Shown here: in pieces, positions 1-8,489 of the stretch
How positions within the stretch are numbered: position 1 is the stretch's first letter
How the letters are laid out: each line of letters opens with the position of its first letter
Assembly (NCBI RefSeq): GCF_963977235.1
Contig: NZ_CAXBOD010000013.1
Coordinates: forward strand, 1-64,000
Reading direction: 5' to 3'
DNA from: Albimonas sp963977235
Lineage (GTDB): Bacteria > Pseudomonadota > Alphaproteobacteria > Rhodobacterales > Rhodobacteraceae
DNA length: 64,000 nt
Translations under genes and position numbers: made by a program
Notes under the pieces: generated by a model
Seen by the model: the letters and a program-made list of their open reading frames with translations, nothing else
What the model was told of the DNA's origin: nothing
Database searches by the model: none

Positions 1-101
1 ACGAATGTCGCCGGGGTGGCTGGGCGAAATCGACGCATACCGGCCGGCGGCAGGCGAACTCGCCCGGCAGACGTCGCCCGGACCCAAGCAAGAATCGCGC
101 C

Positions 102-154
102 GCGCGCAGGACGCGGCCCGCCCCGCTTGCGGCGGCGCGCCGCGTCCTGCGCGC
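102..154. repeat. Perfect 15-bp inverted repeat (hairpin)
   Basis: Arms at 102-116 and 140-154 are exact reverse complements, separated by 23 bases. There is no T-run after either arm. It may end a transcript from outside the window or be a REP-like element; only the symmetry is seen. Confidence 0.5.
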
Positions 155-170
155 AGCGCGAGGCCCGCCC

Positions 171-199
171 TTGACCTCGCCGGCGTCCCCGTCTCTGAT
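171..199 (+). promoter_or_regulatory. Candidate sigma-70 promoter for the ATP-grasp operon
   Basis: TTGACC at 171-176 and TCTGAT at 194-199 are separated by 17 bases and lie about 43 bases before the chosen GTG start at 243. The -35 element is good, the -10 is weak. This is a pattern match only. Confidence 0.35.
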
Positions 200-242
200 C
201 GCAATGCACTAACGCCGAATGCAACGAGGCAGGGGACGGACC

Positions 243-1649
243 GTGTTCAACGAGATGTCCGGATCGGACGGCAAACTTCGCGACTCCTACGAGGAGGTGG
301 CGAAATGGCTCGAGGCCACGGGCGTCGAGCTTCTTCATCGCCGCTCGGAAGAGGCCGAGGCGATCTTCCGACGCATCGGCATCACCTTTGCGGTCTATGG
401 CGAGGGCGGCGACCCGGAGCGCCTGATCCCCTTCGACCTGATCCCCCGCGTCTTCGCGGCCGCCGAGTGGCGCCGGCTCGACCGCGGCATCCGCCAGCGG
501 GCCCGGGCGCTGAACGCGTTCCTCTATGACGTCTACCACCGCGGCGAGATCCTGCGCGCCGGCGTGGTCCCCGCGCAGCTGGTCTATCGCAACTCGGCCT
601 TCCTGCCCGAGATGATGGGCGTCGAGCCGCCGGGGAAGGTGTATTCGCACATCGTGGGCATCGACATCGTGCGCACCGGGCCGAAGTCGTTCCAGGTGCT
701 CGAGGACAACTGCCGCACGCCGTCCGGCGTCTCCTACATGCTGGAGAACCGGGAGATCATGATGCGCATGTTCCCCGAGCTGTTCGACGGCGGCCTGGTC
801 GAGCCGGTGGACGACTATCCCGACCAGCTGCGCAAGACGCTCGAGGAGGTCGCGCCGCCGGCCTGCACGGGCGATCCCAACGTGGTGGTGCTGACGCCGG
901 GGCCGCTGAATTCGGCCTATTACGAGCATTCCTTCCTCGCCGACCTGATGGGCGTCGAGCTGGTCGAGCCCCAGGACCTGTTCGTCGACGAGGGCAAGGT
1001 GTGGATGCGCACCACCCGCGGCCCGACAAGGGTCGACGTGATCTACCGGCGCATCGACGACGACTATCTCGATCCGCTCAGCTTCCGGCACGACAGCCTG
1101 CTGGGCGTGCCGGGGATCTTCGACGCCTATCGCTCGGGCGGGGTGACGCTGTGCTCGGCGCCGGGCGCGGGCGTGGCCGACGACAAGGCGGTCTACACCT
1201 TCGTCCCCGACATGATCCGCTTCTACCTCGGCGAGACCCCGATCCTGGAGAACGTGCCCACCTGGCGCTGCGCCGAGCCCGACAGCTGCAAATACGTGCT
1301 CGAGCATCTCGACGAGCTGGTGGTCAAGGAGGTGCACGGCTCGGGCGGCTACGGGATGCTGATCGGGCCGATGTCCACCAGGGAGGAGCGCGAGGCCTAC
1401 GCCAGGCGGATCGAGGGCGATCCTTCCGACTTCATCGCCCAACCGACGCTGGACCTCAGCGCCACGCCGACGCTGGCGCCGGGCGGCGTCTCGCCCCGGC
1501 ATGTCGACTTCCGCCCCTACTGCCTTGTCGGGCAGCAGATGCGTCTGGTGCCCGGCGGTCTGACCCGGGTGGCCCTGCGCGAGGGCTCCCTGGTGGTCAA
1601 CTCCTCCCAGGGCGGGGGCGTGAAGGACACCTGGGTGCTGAGCGAATGA
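243..1649 (+). CDS. Circularly permuted ATP-grasp protein (DUF404/DUF407 type)
   Basis: 468 residues. The protein opens with VFNEM and reads through to a conserved EDNCRTPSG block near residues 154-162 and a VKEVHGSGGYG block near residue 361, both typical of the circularly permuted ATP-grasp type 2 family. Family members are predicted to use ATP to join a carboxylate to an amine, probably making or modifying a peptide; the substrate is unknown. I chose GTG at 243 over ATG at 219 because the family starts at this point and a GGGGAC sequence precedes the GTG. It is followed after 40 bases by the alpha-E gene and then by a transglutaminase-like gene, the usual company of this family. Family assignment is strong; biochemical role is inferred. 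Confidence 0.9.
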   Translation: MFNEMSGSDGKLRDSYEEVAKWLEATGVELLHRRSEEAEAIFRRIGITFAVYGEGGDPERLIPFDLIPRVFAAAEWRRLDRGIRQRARALNAFLYDVYHRGEILRAGVVPAQLVYRNSAFLPEMMGVEPPGKVYSHIVGIDIVRTGPKSFQVLEDNCRTPSGVSYMLENREIMMRMFPELFDGGLVEPVDDYPDQLRKTLEEVAPPACTGDPNVVVLTPGPLNSAYYEHSFLADLMGVELVEPQDLFVDEGKVWMRTTRGPTRVDVIYRRIDDDYLDPLSFRHDSLLGVPGIFDAYRSGGVTLCSAPGAGVADDKAVYTFVPDMIRFYLGETPILENVPTWRCAEPDSCKYVLEHLDELVVKEVHGSGGYGMLIGPMSTREEREAYARRIEGDPSDFIAQPTLDLSATPTLAPGGVSPRHVDFRPYCLVGQQMRLVPGGLTRVALREGSLVVNSSQGGGVKDTWVLSE

Positions 1650-1689
1650 CGCGCCGGGACCGCCGCGAAACGGGCGAGGAATTGCACGC

Positions 1690-2625
1690 ATGCTGAGCCG
1701 GACGGCCGAGAACCTCTACTGGATGTCGCGCTACATCGAGCGCGCCGAATCCGTCGCCCGCCTGATGGAGATGGGCCAGCGCATGGCCATGCTCCCCGGC
1801 GCGGGGGAGCGGGACGAGTGGCGCTCGGTCGTCGCCTCCTGCGGGTGCGGGGACCTGTTCGGACCGGGCGAGCGGATCTCGGAGGTGCAGGCGGCGCGCG
1901 CGCTGGTGCTCGACCCCGAGAACCCGAACTCGATCCGCTCCTGCCTCGCTCAGGCGCGGGCCAACGCCAAGGCCGTGCGCACCGCGCTGACCCGCGAGAT
2001 GTGGGAGTCGCTCAACGACGGCTGGCGGCGGCTGGAGTCGGTGGACGACAACGCGGGCTCCCTGCGCCGGGAGCTGCCCGAGCTGCTCGACTGGACCAAG
2101 CGGCGCGCGAACCTGCTGCGCGGGGCCGCCCAGACCTCGATGCTGCGCAACGAGGGCTGGGACTTCATGCGCATCGGCGGCTGCGTCGAGCGGGCGGACA
2201 TGACCCTGCGGCTGCTCGACGTGAAATACTTCGTGCTGCTGCCCGAAACCGACGTGGTGGGCGGCGGACGCGATCATCACCAGTGGACCTCGGTGCTGCA
2301 CGCGACCTCGGCGACGCGGGCCTTCCACCATGTCTACAAGGGCGACTACGCCCCCTGGCAGATCACCGACTTCCTGTTGCTGAACCGCAAGTTCCCGCGC
2401 TCGCTCAGCTACTGCTACCGTCAGATCCTCTCGGGGCTGAACAGCCTCGACCGGGAGTACGAGGCCCGCCACGGCTGCCACGAGACCGCCGCGGCCATGG
2501 TCGCGCGGCTCGAGGCGGCGCGCATGGGCGAGGTGTTCCAGCAGGGGCTGCACGAGTTCGTCAGCGACGCGCTGAACGTCAACGCCCGCCTGTCGGGCGA
2601 GATCAGCGCCGCCTACCATTTCTGA
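1690..2625 (+). CDS. Alpha-E domain protein (DUF403)
   Basis: 311 residues, almost all helical in character and rich in Arg, Leu and Glu. The N-terminus (MLSRTAENLYWMSRYIERAE) is the hallmark of the alpha-E family. It has no signal peptide or membrane segment. The family almost always sits beside the circularly permuted ATP-grasp protein, with which it may form a complex; no catalytic residue is established for it. The gene lies 40 bases after the ATP-grasp gene and 13 bases before the transglutaminase-like gene, so the three are probably one transcript. Confidence 0.9.
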   Translation: MLSRTAENLYWMSRYIERAESVARLMEMGQRMAMLPGAGERDEWRSVVASCGCGDLFGPGERISEVQAARALVLDPENPNSIRSCLAQARANAKAVRTALTREMWESLNDGWRRLESVDDNAGSLRRELPELLDWTKRRANLLRGAAQTSMLRNEGWDFMRIGGCVERADMTLRLLDVKYFVLLPETDVVGGGRDHHQWTSVLHATSATRAFHHVYKGDYAPWQITDFLLLNRKFPRSLSYCYRQILSGLNSLDREYEARHGCHETAAAMVARLEAARMGEVFQQGLHEFVSDALNVNARLSGEISAAYHF

Positions 2626-2638
2626 AGGGAGAGGGCGC

Positions 2639-3487
2639 ATGCGCCTGAGCATCCGTCACAAGACGGTCTACGCCTTCGAGCCCGCGGCCCTGAAGCTGGC
2701 GCTTCGCCTGCGGCTGTGGCCCTCCGAGCACGAGGGGCAGAAGACGCTCGCCTGGAAGGTCAGCGTCAACGGCGCGCCGGTGACCCCGCTTCTGACCGAC
2801 GACTTCGGCGACGCCTGCGGGCAGTGGCACTCGAAGGGCGAGGTGGACGGCGTCGAGATCCTGGCCGAGGGCATGGTCGAGACCGCCGAGACCGCGGGCG
2901 TGGTCCGCAATCTCGGTCGCCAGCGCTCCACCGGCGTGTTCCTGCGAGAGACGGCTCTGACCGAACCCGACGACGCGATCTGCGAGCTGGCCGCCGAGGC
3001 CGCCGCCTCCTCGGGCGACGACGGCACGCTGGCCGCGCTGCATGCGCTGAGCGCGGCGGTGGGCGGAGCGGTCGAATACCGGCCGGGCGTGACCGGCTCG
3101 GACACCACCGCGGCCCGCGCCCTGGCGCTGGGGGCGGGGGTCTGCCAGGACCATGCGCACGTGTTCATCGCCGCCGCCCGCAGCCTGGGCGTGCCGGCGC
3201 GTTACGTCTCGGGCTACCTGCTGGCCAACGAAGACTTCGCGGGCGCCGACGAGCGGGGCGAGCTGCACGAGACCCACGCCTGGGCAGAGGCCTTCGTCGA
3301 GGGGTTCGGCTGGGTCGGCTTCGACGCCGCCAACCAGGTCTGCCCGACCGAGCGCTACGTGCGCCTGGTCGGCGGGCTGGATTCGCGCGACGCCGCGCCG
3401 CTGCGCGGCTCGATCACCGGCCATGTCGAGGAGACGCTGGAGGCCGAGGTGCGAATCACCTCCGCCGAGCAGGCCCAGCAGCAGTGA
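2639..3487 (+). CDS. Transglutaminase-like cysteine peptidase family protein
   Basis: 282 residues. An N-terminal beta-rich region (residues 1-90, starting MRLSIRHKTVYAFEP) is followed by a transglutaminase-like core with a complete predicted triad: Cys169 in GAGVCQDHAHVF, His213 in HETHAWAEAF and Asp229 in GFDAANQ. Proteins of this type cleave or transfer amide bonds and are the regular third member of the ATP-grasp/alpha-E cluster. There is no signal peptide, so it should be cytoplasmic. GGGAGAGGG lies just ahead of the ATG. In related genomes a proteasome-type hydrolase gene follows directly; here that gene comes only after an intervening TadG-like gene. Confidence 0.9.
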   Translation: MRLSIRHKTVYAFEPAALKLALRLRLWPSEHEGQKTLAWKVSVNGAPVTPLLTDDFGDACGQWHSKGEVDGVEILAEGMVETAETAGVVRNLGRQRSTGVFLRETALTEPDDAICELAAEAAASSGDDGTLAALHALSAAVGGAVEYRPGVTGSDTTAARALALGAGVCQDHAHVFIAAARSLGVPARYVSGYLLANEDFAGADERGELHETHAWAEAFVEGFGWVGFDAANQVCPTERYVRLVGGLDSRDAAPLRGSITGHVEETLEAEVRITSAEQAQQQ

Positions 3488-3792
3488 CGCCCGCCCCATC
3501 CGGGCCGCAGACCGCGTCCTGAAAGCCTTCGGCAGGGGCCGCCGCCGTCCGCGCGCGCCGATCCGGGCGCGGACGGCGCCAATGACGCCGCGGCGTCGGC
3601 CGCCCAATCGGATTGATTTGAAATGAATGTGACGTTAACGTCGACTCAAGCGTAATTTTCGGAAGTCCGGGACGAGGGGTCCCGCAGGGCACGCGGCGTC
3701 ACAGGAGCGGACCTGACCGTTGGGGAACGGACGGGGCCGACGACGCCGGGCCAGGCGGTCTTCGGGACGGGCGTCCTCTTGGGGTGACGGTC
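3488..3792. other. Intergenic region ahead of the first TadG-like gene
   Basis: About 305 bases without a convincing gene. Its middle (about 3609-3660) is much richer in A and T than the surroundings and holds the palindrome at 3631-3642; this is the likely promoter region for the TadG-like gene. No clear -10/-35 pair could be fixed. Confidence 0.5.
3631..3642. promoter_or_regulatory. 12-bp perfect palindrome, possible regulator site
   Basis: GACGTTAACGTC is a perfect palindrome in an AT-rich island about 150 bases before the TadG-like gene. It contains GTTAAC, which resembles the TTAAC half-site of the alphaproteobacterial cell-cycle regulator CtrA. A related block lies at 6127-6155 ahead of the TadE-like gene. 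Confidence 0.4.
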
Positions 3793-5289
3793 ATGCGTGT
3801 CACAGGCGTCGTCCGCATTGCGGGCGCAGGTCTCGGCGTATTCGGGACGGGTCGGGGCGGCGACGGGCGGGGATCGCCCTGCGCGACGTGCGGCTGCGGG
3901 CGGCTGGCCCGCCAGATCCGCAGGCTGGCGCGCGATCAGCGCGGCGCCGCGAGCGTCTGGGCCCTGTTCTGGACGATGATGATGATGATCGTCTCGGGCT
4001 TCACCCTCGATGTGGCCAACGCCTACCGGATCCGCACCCTGCTGCAGGCCACCGCCGACGCCTCGGCGCTGGCCGCGGCGCGACAGCTTCCCGACGGCGA
4101 CGCGGCGCGCCAGGCCGCGCGAGACCTTTCGCGCATCAACATGCCGGTCGCCGACCATGGCGAGGTCTCGCCGCTGGCGATGATCGAGATCGGCGGCTGG
4201 GACGCCGACTCCCAGTCCTTCGTCAGCGGCGATCCGGCCTCGAACGCGGTGCGCGTCACCGCTGCGCGGGGCGCGGGGGCCGGCCTGCCGGTGCCCACGT
4301 TCCTCGTCGGACTGGTCGGGCGCGAAGAATGGCACGTGGCCGCCTCCTCGACCGCGCGGGCGCGTTCGGGGGGCTCGGGGCAGCTGACCAACCTCTGTCC
4401 CGGGGCTCTGATCCTGAGCGCCGACACCCTGCAGGCGGGCGGCTCGAACGAGCTCAAGGACGGCGTCTGCCTGCACGGGCAGAACGGGGTGCATTTCGGC
4501 GGCGGCGACTGGTTCGACCCCGACAGCCGCGTCTCGGCCTTTGACGAGGACACGATCTACATCGGCAGCGTGCGCCACAACTCCGCCACGCGGGCCGAGG
4601 TGATCGCGGAAAGCGACCTCGCCCCGGTGATCGTGCCGGAGCTGCCCGCGATGTTCGACACGCTGTGGAGCACGCTGTTCAACAGCTCGATCTCGGCCTA
4701 CGGCGGGTCCCTGCTGCCCGACTTCATCAAGGATCCCGCCACCGGCATGGCGCGGATCGTGCGGGTGAACCAGTGGTGGTGGACCGTGCAGCCCGGCGAC
4801 CTGGAGCCCTACACCATCTACATGGTCAACCATGGCATGCAGCTGGCGGGCGGGGTCGACGCGCAGAACGTGGCGATCATCGCCAACGGCCAGATCGGCG
4901 TCGGAGGCGGTCCGTCGCTCCTGTTCGACAAGGTCTTCATCTTCGGCGCCGACACGCTGAACTTCTCGGGCGACATCGGCTACGGCAGCCCCGAGACCTG
5001 GTGCGAGGCCGGGGTCTACGACGCCTACCTGTTCTCCAAGACCGCGATCTCGCTGGGCGGCTGGGGGTCGTCGTCCTGGGTCTACGGGCTGATGGCGGCC
5101 GCCCCCTCCTTCGCGCCGGGCGGCGCGATGAAGAGCGCGGGGGGCCTCTATATCGAGGCGAACCAGACCATCCAGCTGGGCGGCAACATCGACATCACCG
5201 GCTGCGGCGCGCCGCTGACCGGCCACTACGACACGGTCACGGTCGAGGAGGGCGCCCCCTCGATCATCGGCGGCACGCTGGTGCAGTAG
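3793..5289 (+). CDS. TadG-like pilus-assembly family protein, copy 1
   Basis: 498 residues from the ATG at 3793; a GTG at 3784 is an alternative but has no spaced ribosome site. A basic N-terminus leads to a membrane segment near residues 54-70 (WTMMMMIVSGFTLDV), followed by the ATADASALAAA stretch typical of TadE/G-like proteins. The remaining roughly 400 residues are predicted to lie outside the membrane. TadG-like proteins are envelope components linked to Flp/Tad pili. This copy is a clear paralogue of the gene at 6855-8273: both share VNQWWWTVQPGD (residue 325 here), EPYTIYMVNHGMQ and a C-terminus ending in LVQ. It is unexpected between a transglutaminase-like gene and a proteasome-type hydrolase gene. 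Confidence 0.85.
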   Translation: MRVTGVVRIAGAGLGVFGTGRGGDGRGSPCATCGCGRLARQIRRLARDQRGAASVWALFWTMMMMIVSGFTLDVANAYRIRTLLQATADASALAAARQLPDGDAARQAARDLSRINMPVADHGEVSPLAMIEIGGWDADSQSFVSGDPASNAVRVTAARGAGAGLPVPTFLVGLVGREEWHVAASSTARARSGGSGQLTNLCPGALILSADTLQAGGSNELKDGVCLHGQNGVHFGGGDWFDPDSRVSAFDEDTIYIGSVRHNSATRAEVIAESDLAPVIVPELPAMFDTLWSTLFNSSISAYGGSLLPDFIKDPATGMARIVRVNQWWWTVQPGDLEPYTIYMVNHGMQLAGGVDAQNVAIIANGQIGVGGGPSLLFDKVFIFGADTLNFSGDIGYGSPETWCEAGVYDAYLFSKTAISLGGWGSSSWVYGLMAAAPSFAPGGAMKSAGGLYIEANQTIQLGGNIDITGCGAPLTGHYDTVTVEEGAPSIIGGTLVQ

Positions 5290-5377
5290 CGCGCGGCGCC
5301 CTGCGACTTCGCGTGACATCGCCCTCTCCGTCGTCTATCGACCGCGCGCGGGCCGGGGACGGCAAGGAGGGCGCGAG

Positions 5378-6115
5378 ATGACCTATTGCGTGGGGCTGCG
5401 GCTGGACGCGGGGCTGGTGATGCTGTCCGACACCCGGACCAACGCCGGGCTCGACAACATTTCCCGCTTTGGAAAGATGTTCACCTGGGAGCGGCCGGGC
5501 GAGCGGGCCCTGTGCCTGATGACCGCGGGCAACCTCTCGATCACCCAGGGCGTGGTGACCGCGTTGAACGAGGCCTGCGCCCGGGACGAGGCCGGCGAAG
5601 AGGTCGAGACGGTCCTCAATTGCGCCAGCATGTTCCGCGCCGCGCAAATGGTCGGCGAGGCGATGGCCGACCAGCAGAAGCGCTATCGCGAGCAGCTCGA
5701 GGAATCCGGTGCGCGCTCGGGCGCAACGCTGATCCTGGGGGGGCAGCGTCGGGGCGGCCGGCCGCGTCTGTTCCTGATCTATGACGCGGGCAACTTCATC
5801 GAGGCGACCGAGGACACCCCGTTCTTCCAGATCGGCGAGCACAAGTACGGCAAGCCGATCCTCGACCGGGTGATCACGCCCGACACGCCGATCCCCGCGG
5901 CGCTGAAGGCGGCGTTCGTGTCGATGGATTCGACCCTGCGCTCGAACCTCTCTGTGGGGATGCCGCTGGATCTGGCGGTGCTGCCCGCCGGGGAGCTGCG
6001 ATTCTCGGCCCGTCGACGGATGGAGCAGGATGACGTCGAGTTCCAGAAGGTCTCGGGCGCCTGGTCTGATTCCCTGAAGGCCGCGTTCACCAGCGTGCCT
6101 GAAATCTCGCTCTGA
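5378..6115 (+). CDS. Proteasome-type (Ntn-hydrolase) protease
   Basis: 245 residues. The start, MTYCVGLRLDAGLVMLSDTRTNAG, matches the stand-alone bacterial proteasome-like hydrolases found with DUF403/DUF407 and transglutaminase genes. Thr2 would become the N-terminal nucleophile after Met removal, as in other Ntn-hydrolases, and SDTRT is the conserved segment facing the active site. It is not a component of a 20S proteasome of actinobacterial type: no second subunit, ATPase or Pup gene is nearby. The start is supported by a GGAGGG sequence seven bases upstream. It probably hydrolyses the product or target of the upstream ATP-grasp module. Confidence 0.88.
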   Translation: MTYCVGLRLDAGLVMLSDTRTNAGLDNISRFGKMFTWERPGERALCLMTAGNLSITQGVVTALNEACARDEAGEEVETVLNCASMFRAAQMVGEAMADQQKRYREQLEESGARSGATLILGGQRRGGRPRLFLIYDAGNFIEATEDTPFFQIGEHKYGKPILDRVITPDTPIPAALKAAFVSMDSTLRSNLSVGMPLDLAVLPAGELRFSARRRMEQDDVEFQKVSGAWSDSLKAAFTSVPEISL

Positions 6116-6435
6116 TCCTGCAGTAAGAATGAACGTTGCTTTAACGGCAACTGAACAGGCGGGGCGCGAACGGACATGTGGATACGATAGCCTCGCGACT
6201 GTTTCCGAAACGGGTCTGCGCGACGGGTGCGTCAACGATTAACCACGCGAACACTTGCTGACGCCGGGAAATGGCCTAATATGAATGTCGGTAGGTGGCT
6301 CAGCTCGGCTTCATGGTGTGTTTCATGAACAGGCGGTGTCCACCGAATCGGTTCGAGGGGGCCGGTCAGTCAGTGCCGTGTCGGCCGTCATCTCCCTCGC
6401 CCGAGTAAAGCGTATGCGTTGTCCGGGAGGACATC
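6116..6435. other. Intergenic region ahead of the TadE/TadG genes
   Basis: About 320 bases with no supported gene. It holds the block at 6127-6155 with the inverted repeat GTTGC...GCAAC (6135-6151), a TTAACCA sequence at 6239-6245, and a TTCATG/CATGAA inverted pair at 6310-6329. The region is AT-rich compared with its surroundings and is the probable promoter and control region of the tadE-like gene. Confidence 0.5.
6127..6155. promoter_or_regulatory. Motif shared with the upstream region of the first TadG-like gene
   Basis: Aligned from AATGAA, this block and 3622-3650 agree at most positions, including CTTTAACG/CGTTAACG and ACTnAA. It contains the inverted repeat GTTGC-N7-GCAAC. Two similar blocks ahead of two paralogous gene sets suggest one shared regulator, perhaps CtrA-like because of TTAAC, or simply an old duplication. 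Confidence 0.35.
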
Positions 6436-6843
6436 ATGAGTGTGTTCAGGCGTATCCGCGCCCTGTCGCGGAATAACGAGGGGTCGACCACGGTCGAATT
6501 CGCCCTCTGGCTGCCGATCTTCTTCATGATCTTCGGCGTCGCCACCGACGCGGCCCTCCTGATGCACAAGCAGACCCAGCTCATCGACATGGCGCGAACC
6601 GCTTCGCGGCAGGTTTCGCTCGGCATCGCCACCGAGGCGCAGGCCGAGGCCTTCGTCACCAGCCATTTCGCGCCTGACTCCGCCGGCGCCGCCTCGGTCT
6701 CGATCAACGGCGGCTACGTCAACGCCTCGGTCTCGATGCCGTTCAGCGAAGTCGTGATCTTCAGCTTCTTCCTCACAGGCGACAGCTCGCTCTCGGCCTC
6801 GATCACCATGGTGGACGAAGCCGCGGCGAGCGCGAGCAGCTGA
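6436..6843 (+). CDS. TadE-like pilus-assembly family protein
   Basis: 135 residues. The segment NNEGSTTVEFALWLPIFFMIFGVATDAALLMHKQ (residues about 13-46, quoted in parts: EGSTTVEFALWLPIFFMIF) is the TadE signature: a pseudopilin-like Glu in front of one membrane helix. The rest is a short periplasmic domain. GGGAGGACATC precedes the ATG, fixing the start. It lies 11 bases before the second TadG-like gene, so the two are almost certainly cotranscribed. No tadA, tadB, tadC, rcpA or Flp pilin gene is in the window, so these could be an accessory set that works with a Tad machine elsewhere. Confidence 0.85.
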   Translation: MSVFRRIRALSRNNEGSTTVEFALWLPIFFMIFGVATDAALLMHKQTQLIDMARTASRQVSLGIATEAQAEAFVTSHFAPDSAGAASVSINGGYVNASVSMPFSEVVIFSFFLTGDSSLSASITMVDEAAASASS

Positions 6844-6854
6844 GGGCCGGCGTC

Positions 6855-8273
6855 ATGATCCCGGCCGCGCTCCCCCTCCTGGCGCGACGCGCCGGACGTC
6901 TTGTCGTCTCCGAAGACGGGTCGGCCTCGATCTGGTCGATCTTCTGGATGACGATGATGATGATCGTCTCGGGGTTCACGCTCGACGTCTCCAACGCCTA
7001 CCGGGTGCGCGCGCTGCTCCAGGCCACCGCCGACGCCTCGGCGCTGGCCGCCGTGCGCGCGCTGCCCGACGCCGAGGCGGCGCGGACGGTGGCGATGGAC
7101 CTCGCGCAGGTGAACATGCCCGTTTCGGGCAACGGCACGGTGGTGCTGCCGAGCATGGTGCAGATCGGCGCCTGGGACCGCGAGACCAACACGTTCGAGG
7201 CGGGCGCGACGCCCTACGACGCGGTCAAGGTGGTCGCGGCGCGCGGCAACGGCGCGGGGCTGGACGTGCCCACCTTCCTGGTCGGGCTGCTGGGCAAGCA
7301 GAGCTGGCAGATCGCGGCCTCGTCGACGGCGCGGGTGCGCTCGGGCGTGGGCAGCGGCTCGCAGAGCCTGTGCCCGGGGGCGATCCTGATCTCGACCCAG
7401 GACTTCCAGATGGGCGGCAACAACACGCTGACCGACGGGGTCTGCGTGCATGGCGAGGTCTCGGTGCACTTCGGCGGGTCGTCCTACTTCACCGAGGACG
7501 TGCGGATTTCCTCCTTCTACCCCGACAACATCACCATCGGCGACGTCGACGGGGACAGCCCCGCGGGCGAGGACGAGGTGGCGGTGAAGGAGCCGGTGCA
7601 CATCGAGCCGGTGGTGCTGCCGATCCTGAACACGATGTTCGACGACCTGTGGGCGGCGCTCTACACCTCCGGGGTCTCGACCTATTCCGGCGACCTGCTG
7701 CCCGAGTTCCTCAAGGACCCGGCGACGGGGACGGCGAATGTGGTGCAGGTGAACCAGTGGTGGTGGACCGTGCAGCCTGGCGACTTCGAGCCCTACACGA
7801 TCTACATGGTCAACCACGGCATGCAGATGGCCGGCAAGGTCGACGGGCAGAACATCGCGGTGATCGCCAAGGGCCAGATCGGCATGGGCGGCGGGCCGCG
7901 CCTGCACTTCAACGACGTGTTCTTCTTCGGCGAGGGACAGCTGAACTTCTCGGGCTCGGCCTCCTACGGGGAGCCGGACCACTACTGCGACGACGGGCAG
8001 TTCGACGTCTACATGTTCTCCAAGGACCGGATCTCGCTGGGCGGGTCGAGCCCGCAGGACTGGACCTACGGCTTCCTGGGTGCGGCGCCGCAGTTCCATC
8101 CGGGCGGATCGTTCAAGTCGGCGGGCGGGATCTATGTCGAGGCTTCCTCGACCGTGCATATCGGCGGCAACGCGCAGATCGCGGGCTGCGGGACCGAGCT
8201 CGAGGCCTATATCCCGATCGTGCACATCAACGACGACCAGACCGTGGTGCTGGGCGGCGCGCTGGTGCAGTGA
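6855..8273 (+). CDS. TadG-like pilus-assembly family protein, copy 2
   Basis: 472 residues with the same plan as the gene at 3793-5289: a membrane segment after about residue 25 (SIFWMTMMMIVSGFTLDVSN in essence), the ATADASALAA motif, and a long exported region carrying VNQWWWTVQPGD at residue 299 and EPYTIYMVNHGMQ. It begins 11 bases after the TadE-like gene. Its stop codon is the first element of a short tandem repeat (8270-8311). The two TadG copies differ mostly near the N-terminus and in loops, which fits a duplication followed by divergence. The role in Tad pilus or surface assembly is by family only. Confidence 0.87.
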   Translation: MIPAALPLLARRAGRLVVSEDGSASIWSIFWMTMMMIVSGFTLDVSNAYRVRALLQATADASALAAVRALPDAEAARTVAMDLAQVNMPVSGNGTVVLPSMVQIGAWDRETNTFEAGATPYDAVKVVAARGNGAGLDVPTFLVGLLGKQSWQIAASSTARVRSGVGSGSQSLCPGAILISTQDFQMGGNNTLTDGVCVHGEVSVHFGGSSYFTEDVRISSFYPDNITIGDVDGDSPAGEDEVAVKEPVHIEPVVLPILNTMFDDLWAALYTSGVSTYSGDLLPEFLKDPATGTANVVQVNQWWWTVQPGDFEPYTIYMVNHGMQMAGKVDGQNIAVIAKGQIGMGGGPRLHFNDVFFFGEGQLNFSGSASYGEPDHYCDDGQFDVYMFSKDRISLGGSSPQDWTYGFLGAAPQFHPGGSFKSAGGIYVEASSTVHIGGNAQIAGCGTELEAYIPIVHINDDQTVVLGGALVQ

Positions 8274-8311
8274 GACCGGGGCCGTGACGCCGGGGCCATG
8301 ACGTCGGGGGC
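8270..8311. repeat. 14-bp tandem repeat, three copies, starting at a stop codon
   Basis: Units at 8270-8283, 8284-8297 and 8298-8311 follow the pattern [GA]TGA-N2-CGGGG-GCC. The first unit contains the TGA stop of the TadG-like gene at 8271-8273. A fourth, decayed unit may follow. Confidence 0.7.
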
Positions 8312-8438
8312 GTGAGCCTTGCGGGTCATGCGCCTGGACGGCCGGGCGGCCCTCGCGTCCGCTGCGCGTCCGCATCGCCCCGCCCTGCCGTCCCCTCAAC
8401 GACATCTGCGTCCCGCGCGTATCGCGCTTTCGATCGCA

Positions 8439-8455
8439 GACGGCGCCGCGCCGTC
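8439..8455. terminator. Hairpin between convergent genes
   Basis: GACGGCG-CCG-CGCCGTC forms a 7-bp perfect stem between the TadG-like gene and the convergent lytic transglycosylase gene. No T-run follows on either strand, so it is at best a weak terminator. Confidence 0.3.
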
Positions 8456-8489
8456 CCGAGGGGAGGCGCGGCGCAGGTTCGAGGGCGGC

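Noticed and set aside
219..242. ATG at 219 as start of the first ATP-grasp gene
   Set aside because: It lacks a ribosome site and adds a Gly/Arg-rich segment not expected in the family; GTG at 243 fits better.
5378..6115. True 20S proteasome subunit
   Set aside because: No second subunit, Mpa-like ATPase or Pup gene is present; sequence and neighbours match the stand-alone proteasome-type hydrolase family.
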